This document shows, piece after piece, positions 59,057 to 64,000 of a stretch of 64,000 nt of DNA. Below the pieces are notes generated by a model. It did not search any database. It worked only from the letters and a program-made list of their open reading frames with translations, and was not told the origin of the DNA. Source of the DNA: Mesodorylaimus sp. YZB2_4 (lineage: Eukaryota > Nematoda > Enoplea > Dorylaimida > Dorylaimidae). Numbering within the stretch: position 1 is the first letter of the stretch; each line of letters begins with the position of its first letter. The translations under genes were made by a program, and so were the position numbers. The stretch is from the NCBI GenBank assembly GCA_030248295.1, contig JASANH010000254.1, positions 62,001-126,000 of the forward strand. Reading direction: 5' to 3'.

Positions 59057-59835
59057 AAAAACCCCTGATAATTTCTAATTTACGAATGTCCTTTCACCAG
59101 AAGCCATTTTTAGTGGTAACTTATTTTTTTGCACTTTCAGTAAGTGCGAAAAGATGCAAGGCACGCGGGCTGGTCCTGGCTCGATTCATTGGTGCAGTCG
59201 AAGGTGGCCCGCATGCCAGCCTGGGCATTCGCCACAGGACCCACCACCGAACTGATTCAGCTGCACTCGGCCAAATTTTATCGACATTAGCCTTATTTTT
59301 TAGAGTGCAAAGTTCTCTTCATATTTCACCCCTAAAATACCTAGCCCTCACTGAAACTTTCGAAAAACACTCATAAGATCGGCTCGCTGCCCGGCCTCCT
59401 CGCCTGTCAACACGTACGCATACTATATGCCCGCATGTTACAGCGGCGACCAGTTCACCGACTTTTCACCGAGACCCCCGAAACGCACGTAGACCACCAG
59501 GCTGCCTGCGAAGTGTACTCTGGGAGTAGAGGACGGGAAAAGCTCACTAGCACAATTCGGTGTCAACGATGCACAGGCGAGTGCAGACTGTGCAGCCTGC
59601 AATGAAGCTTATGAAGGGAGCTTAGGAACTGAAGGCAACGTACAGTGCGAGAAGCAGGGCGGACGGGACGCCCGCTGCCTCCTCGCTCATTGCCTTCTCT
59701 GTGTTCGCCCCGTGCGGTCGACCGCCGAGAACGCGCATTCGCATCGAAACGAAAACTTCGAACGAATTCGAGAAAAATCAAACCAAATCAGCGAAAAAAC
59801 CGGAAGAAAAGTCGTAAATTCGTCGAAACGTGGCC
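59057..59835 (+). other. Upstream region of pseudophosphatase copy 2
   Basis: Similarity to copy 1 resumes here: 59057-59120 with 37806-37868, and 59155 onward with 39150 onward. The last 220 bp before the ATG are nearly identical to those at 39790-40009 and probably hold the promoter and leader. Confidence 0.5.
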
Positions 59836-62800
59836 ATGGCGACGCCAGGTAAGCAAACTTCCTTCGAATTTTTTCTCGGAAACAGTTTCCGCAGTTTTCG
59901 CGAGCTCGGCCTCGATTTTTCGCGAACAAACCGAGCAAAATTTTCGATTTCGTGCGAGAACTTTCACTGAAATGAATTTTCGAGTCGTTTCCTTCCGTTT
60001 TAGTGATCAGCTCGGTCAAATTCTTCAACCAGCATGGCATCGAGGTCACTTTGACCGAAAACGGTGGCTACGCCGAGATCGTTGCCGAGCTCCGTCAGGC
60101 CAAGTGTACCGAATCCATGAATTTGGTAGATGAAAACGGGAATGTGTTCCAAACGGGAAAGTGCGACTCGAATGGACAGGTCAAGTTCAAAGTGCCGATG
60201 ACAAAGGACACCAAGTTTGGCAATTACTTCGCCGAGTTCAAAGGCCAACGATCCGCCGAGCCATTCAAATACGAGTATCGAACGTGTAAGTACAGTGTTT
60301 TGTCTGGGATGGGGCCCAGGGTCGACCGTACCAACTTTCTGCCTGTACCTGGGGTGGTACGGACCGTACCGTACACGTTCGAAACAAATTTCCATCCTGG
60401 CAGATTTAAAAATTTTATGTCCAATTTATAAAAAACTTTATCGAAAAAATTCCGTAACGAAAGTGCAATACGTAATACGTTCCATACCGAAAAAAATTTT
60501 TCGGTTCAGACCGTCAACTTTCTGACTGTGAATTTCAATATGACCCCTATGAAGCAAAAAGTGTACTTCAACGCCAAATTATCACACAAATCATACAAAA
60601 GTCGGAACGGCTGTATCGGCGTACTGTCAGCGCCGTACCCACACTGAACCACCCACTGGTATGGTCGACCCTGGCATGGGACTCACAGAAGTTGGACCTA
60701 AGAGGGGAAGCAGACGTGATGTCCGAACGAGCGAGTCCCCAATCCTCTTTTCGAAGTAAACGAGGACTGGGAGCTCGCTTCTCAGGGCCTCAGGATCCCA
60801 AGGGTGGGACTCGCTTGCATTCCTTCGAATCTTCAATTTTGTAGTCAATCCCTTTATCGAAAATTTTCAGGCGGTGAGGGCGAGTCCGCTGGTTGCCCAG
60901 ACGGCACACAATGTTTTGTGACCAAGGACGGTGCAGCGTGCAAAATCGACGCCGACACATGCGCAAACCAGCACGGCAAGGCAACCTCCATCTGCGGGGA
61001 AGGTACGAAAGCTGATTCTCAGTGCGAATCGATCGCGACCAACAACTACGACAAAGCCTTGGCCGAGGAAACGGGAGCCTGCTCTCAACAAGGTGAGTCA
61101 GAACTTCATGGGGCATCTTCTTGCGAAAACATGCGTGTTTCAGGGAAAACTCCACACATGACGTACGATGGAGAATTGGTCAGGTTCAACGAGGCCGTTA
61201 AGGTCACCAACAGCACTGCGCCCCCCATGGCCAACTGTCCACCCGGTGGCCCCGGCGACGACGCCGACCTGAACTGTAAATGGCTCGTCAACAATAAAGA
61301 AGTGTCGGCGGAGATCAGTGCGGGAAGATGTGAAAGTGGCAAGAAAGTACCTTTCCCGAAACAGTTATTCGAAGAACCATGCGTCGGCACAGTCGAGTGC
61401 AAATTCACCAAAGGCAGCAAAAAGGCCCGCACGCTCGCTCATTTCGTCAATACTGGTGAGTGCTGCCTGAACTCCCAGCGGACTGCAATAATCCTCTTTG
61501 CTTCTTCAGGAGGCGGCAAGCTGGAGCCCAAGGTGACCCCGAGCACGGACGGCAAGACTGAGAGTCAGGTCAAGTGGGAGAAGATCCCGAAGCCCCCTCC
61601 TGAAATCCGTGATTGTAAATGCGAAACGACGACCCCGAGCGGAAAGAAGCTGACGGTAGGAGACGGAGGCCCTGGCGGACTGTCATCCCGTCACGCCCCG
61701 ATCTTTTCAGGGCGACAAATTCAAACCCCAGGAGGCCGGACAGTACGATGGCCGGTGCGTGTGCACGCACAGTGGTCGGGGGAAAAACATCGAGATCCCC
61801 TACTTTGGCAGGCACGTGTCGAAGGGCGGTAAGACTTACGATCGATCACGCAGACTCAGTACAGATATCCTGATTTCAGGCGACGGGTTGCCAGGGTCGA
61901 CCCGCAAACCGGGACCCCGACAAATGACGGAAAAAGAGTGGATAGGCATGTGGGCTGGCATCAGTTGTCTTCTCTTGTTTATCCTCATTGTGGGCATCGT
62001 GGTCATTTGGAGAAAGCGCCGTCGTCAGCGTGGCAGTCGACGTCGTAGTCGGCGTAGTGGCCAGTACGGTGTGTGTAAGCATATGCTTTAAATTAAATCA
62101 ATTAGAAATTTCAAAGACTTTTTGCAGCGAAACGTGAATCGGACAAAGCGGGGGTTAAGACAGCCAGTTGGACGCCGAAGATCGTGCCAAAGGGAAAGAT
62201 TGCGACGCGGGCGATCGAATCGCAGGGCAACAGCAGCGTCAAACCGAAGCCGTCACCCGCGAAAGAAAGGTTCCTCGATCCGATGGCTGGAAAGCGAAGC
62301 GACGACAAAGTGAGCATGGCTCCTAACCACTACTTCAGGGCCATCGACAACTACACGCTGGACAAATTATTGAAACTACTCCAAGATTGCTTGGCTGCGA
62401 AAACTGAGTCCGAGATGGAGGCTCTGATTAAGGGCGTCAACGAAGAGATCGTGGAGAAGGGCGATGTGGTCGAAGTGAAGATGGCCGGGAAGCAGCCCGT
62501 CCAAGTCCGAAAATCAACTCAAGTCGGCGGGTTGGACATGAACGAAATGCTCAGCTTCTTCAAGGCCAGTCAGCTGTTCATGGGCTCGATTCCATCCGTC
62601 GCCGATTTGTTGAAGTGGCTCAAGGAGCTCCTGGACAAGCAGGTGAGGTCTCTTGTATTCCGAGATATTGTCAGGCTTATTTTCTGGTCCTATTTCAGGT
62701 CGGCGTGATCGTGATCACTGGCGCGCTGCCGAAGAACCATCCGCTGATTCCGAAGGATGAAAACTCGGGACCAATCACAGTGGGCACACCCGAAGACCAT

Positions 62801-63564
62801 CTGACCCTGAAGTGGTTGTTGCTTGACGAAAAGGACGGGGTTCCGGCTGGCACGCTGAGCGTGCGCGAAGTGGGTGACAGCGCCCCTTTGGGCAATCTGG
62901 TTGGTTTTTTTGTGATTTTGTGCCATAGACTCGTAGGATCGACGGTTCCTTTGCAGACCAAGATCCACTTGGTCTACTTGCCGATCTTGCCCGACCCGAA
63001 CAACGCGAATGATGTGAGGAAGAACGCCTCCAAGATCGACCAGGCCGTCTACTACATGTGCAAGCAGACCGAAAGCAGCTTGCCAAACACTGCCCTGGTG
63101 TGCCCAGACGGACTGGTGTACGCTCCGACGGACGCCCTGGCCATCATCAACTACGAGGCCGGCATGAAGACCAACTGGGAGGCCATCAATCTGAAAGACG
63201 TGACGAGGAAAGTGAACAGGGCGCGCATGGGGGCCTTCTCGAAGACTCAGCTGGGCGTGAAGATGGTGTTCCGCATGATCCACTTGGCCACTGCGACTCT
63301 GTTCGATTTGTACAAGGGAAGCACGAGTCGAAGTATGTTTTTAGTTTGAACCCCCCCCCCCCCCCCGCTCCCCATCGTTTCTCCTGACTCCTCGTCTCCC
63401 TTTCAGGCAGGACCAGCAGCGGGACGGTGCCTGAGCAGCCAGGGACGGGCGTGGCGAAGGCGTGCGACGAGTACAGTGGCCTGGAAGGTTTGTCTCAACG
63501 ACCGTCGACGAGTGGTTATCAGGTCAAGAAGGGCAGCAGTTGGAAATTCTGGGGAAAACGTTGA
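59836..63564 (+). CDS. Receptor-like transmembrane pseudo-tyrosine phosphatase, copy 2 (11 exons)
   Basis: Exons: 59836-59848, 60004-60285, 60871-61092, 61144-61455, 61510-61655, 61711-61828, 61880-62074, 62128-62642, 62699-62899, 62957-63332, 63407-63564. They join in frame to 845 codons. All intron positions and phases equal copy 1. The N-terminal domain, cysteine-rich region and C-terminal PTP-like part are very similar to copy 1. Exon 7 differs strongly: here the stalk is Lys/Arg/Pro-rich (STRKPGPRQMTEKEW), the helix is about 386-408 and the first cytoplasmic residues are WRKRRRQRGSRRRSRRSG. The catalytic-loop equivalent is VCPDGLVYAP with Cys717 kept and Tyr723 in place of Arg, so this copy should also be inactive. 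The donor of intron 9 is GTTGGT. Both copies keep open frames, which suggests both are used. Confidence 0.75.
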
Positions 63565-63837
63565 AGTGGTTGATGGTGGCGAGGAGACGACGATGATCAT
63601 TTAAATGTACTAAAATCTCGTTTTATGCACAGCTGATATCTAAATCCGTATCCAAGTCTTTTTATAGTCTTCTTTTCTAGTGTCTTATTCTTTGTGGTAT
63701 CCATGCATATTTGTTCGTGGAGGAAATATCGATGCTAGTAAATTAACCTAATTGAATTGAAGCGAAAAGATTTATTGGTTTTGTTCAAACATTTTGAATT
63801 TCCCACCTTTTCATTGAAAATTGATTGATTGGCTCAT

Positions 63838-63965
63838 GACATGCCTTGTTGCTGAAGTGAGTGGATGCCCATGTCCAACCCGGCATCTCATTGGTTACCA
63901 CCCCTTTATTTGTGCTCAAACATTGGCCAGCACAGCACGAGCCAGTCACCAGGCCACTGTAACCC
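63838..63965 (+). repeat. Segmental duplication, copy 2, 3' edge
   Basis: catgccttgttgctgaagtg through ttggccagcacagcacgagcc matches 44085-44175. Copy 2 has extra sequence in between (about 63875-63920). Whether an HDDC3 exon follows, as it does after copy 1, cannot be seen because the window ends. Confidence 0.65.
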
Positions 63966-64000
63966 CTACCGGGCAGGCCATGGCGAGTGGTAGAGAGTAA

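Noticed and set aside
62690..63283. Minus-strand frame of 197 codons
   Set aside because: It is antisense to exons 9-10 of pseudophosphatase copy 2 and crosses a real intron. The equivalent frame is not kept in copy 1.

Overview
This is eukaryotic, animal nuclear DNA. Coding stretches are split by introns with GT..AG ends, many only 50-70 nt long, and most bases are non-coding and full of decayed mobile elements. Recognisable families (beta-1,4-galactosyltransferase, NPC1, HDDC3/MESH1, ZCCHC24, globin, rhodopsin-like GPCR, PIF/Harbinger, Jockey/CR1-type non-LTR retrotransposon) are metazoan. Short introns, a globin with a long low-complexity N-terminus, a catalytically dead tyrosine-phosphatase-like receptor family and short secreted peptides suggest a protostome, perhaps an ecdysozoan such as a nematode or tardigrade. 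I cannot name the species.

Layout. 1-3000: nested inverted-repeat elements and a GPCR-like exon fragment at the edge. 3.0-3.4 kb: a small secreted-peptide gene with a TATA box. 6.3-10.2 kb (-): a complete six-exon beta-1,4-galactosyltransferase gene, with a higher-order minisatellite in intron 2. 14.8-16.2 kb (-): a small six-cysteine secreted-peptide gene cut by a 1.15 kb transposon with an 8-bp target duplication, and with GTG where ATG is expected. 20.2-21.2 kb: an intronless GPCR. 24.6-25.6 kb (-): an orphan tail-anchored basic protein. 25.8-27.0 kb: an inverted-repeat element with a perfect 12-bp target duplication. 28.2-29.5 kb: an intronless type II membrane protein, cysteine-rich. 30.2-33.2 kb: a PIF/Harbinger composite. 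36.6-44.2 and 55.4-64.0 kb: two copies of a segmental duplication, each carrying one 11-exon gene for a single-pass membrane protein whose cytoplasmic part looks like a dead PTP domain. 44.3-47.3 kb (-): partial HDDC3, NPC1 and globin genes. 48.4-50.3 kb: a divergent pair of Gly/Tyr/Pro-rich secreted-peptide genes. 54.3-55.3 kb: a ZCCHC24-like zinc-knuckle gene.

The genes do not form one pathway. The strongest candidate for something undescribed is the duplicated pseudophosphatase receptor family: both copies keep full open frames and splice sites, both have lost the catalytic arginine, and they differ most in the transmembrane/juxtamembrane exon. The transposon-broken cysteine-rich peptide gene is the clearest single mutational event. 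Exon boundaries were read by eye from splice signals, frame and the paralogue comparison; no alignments or database searches were run.
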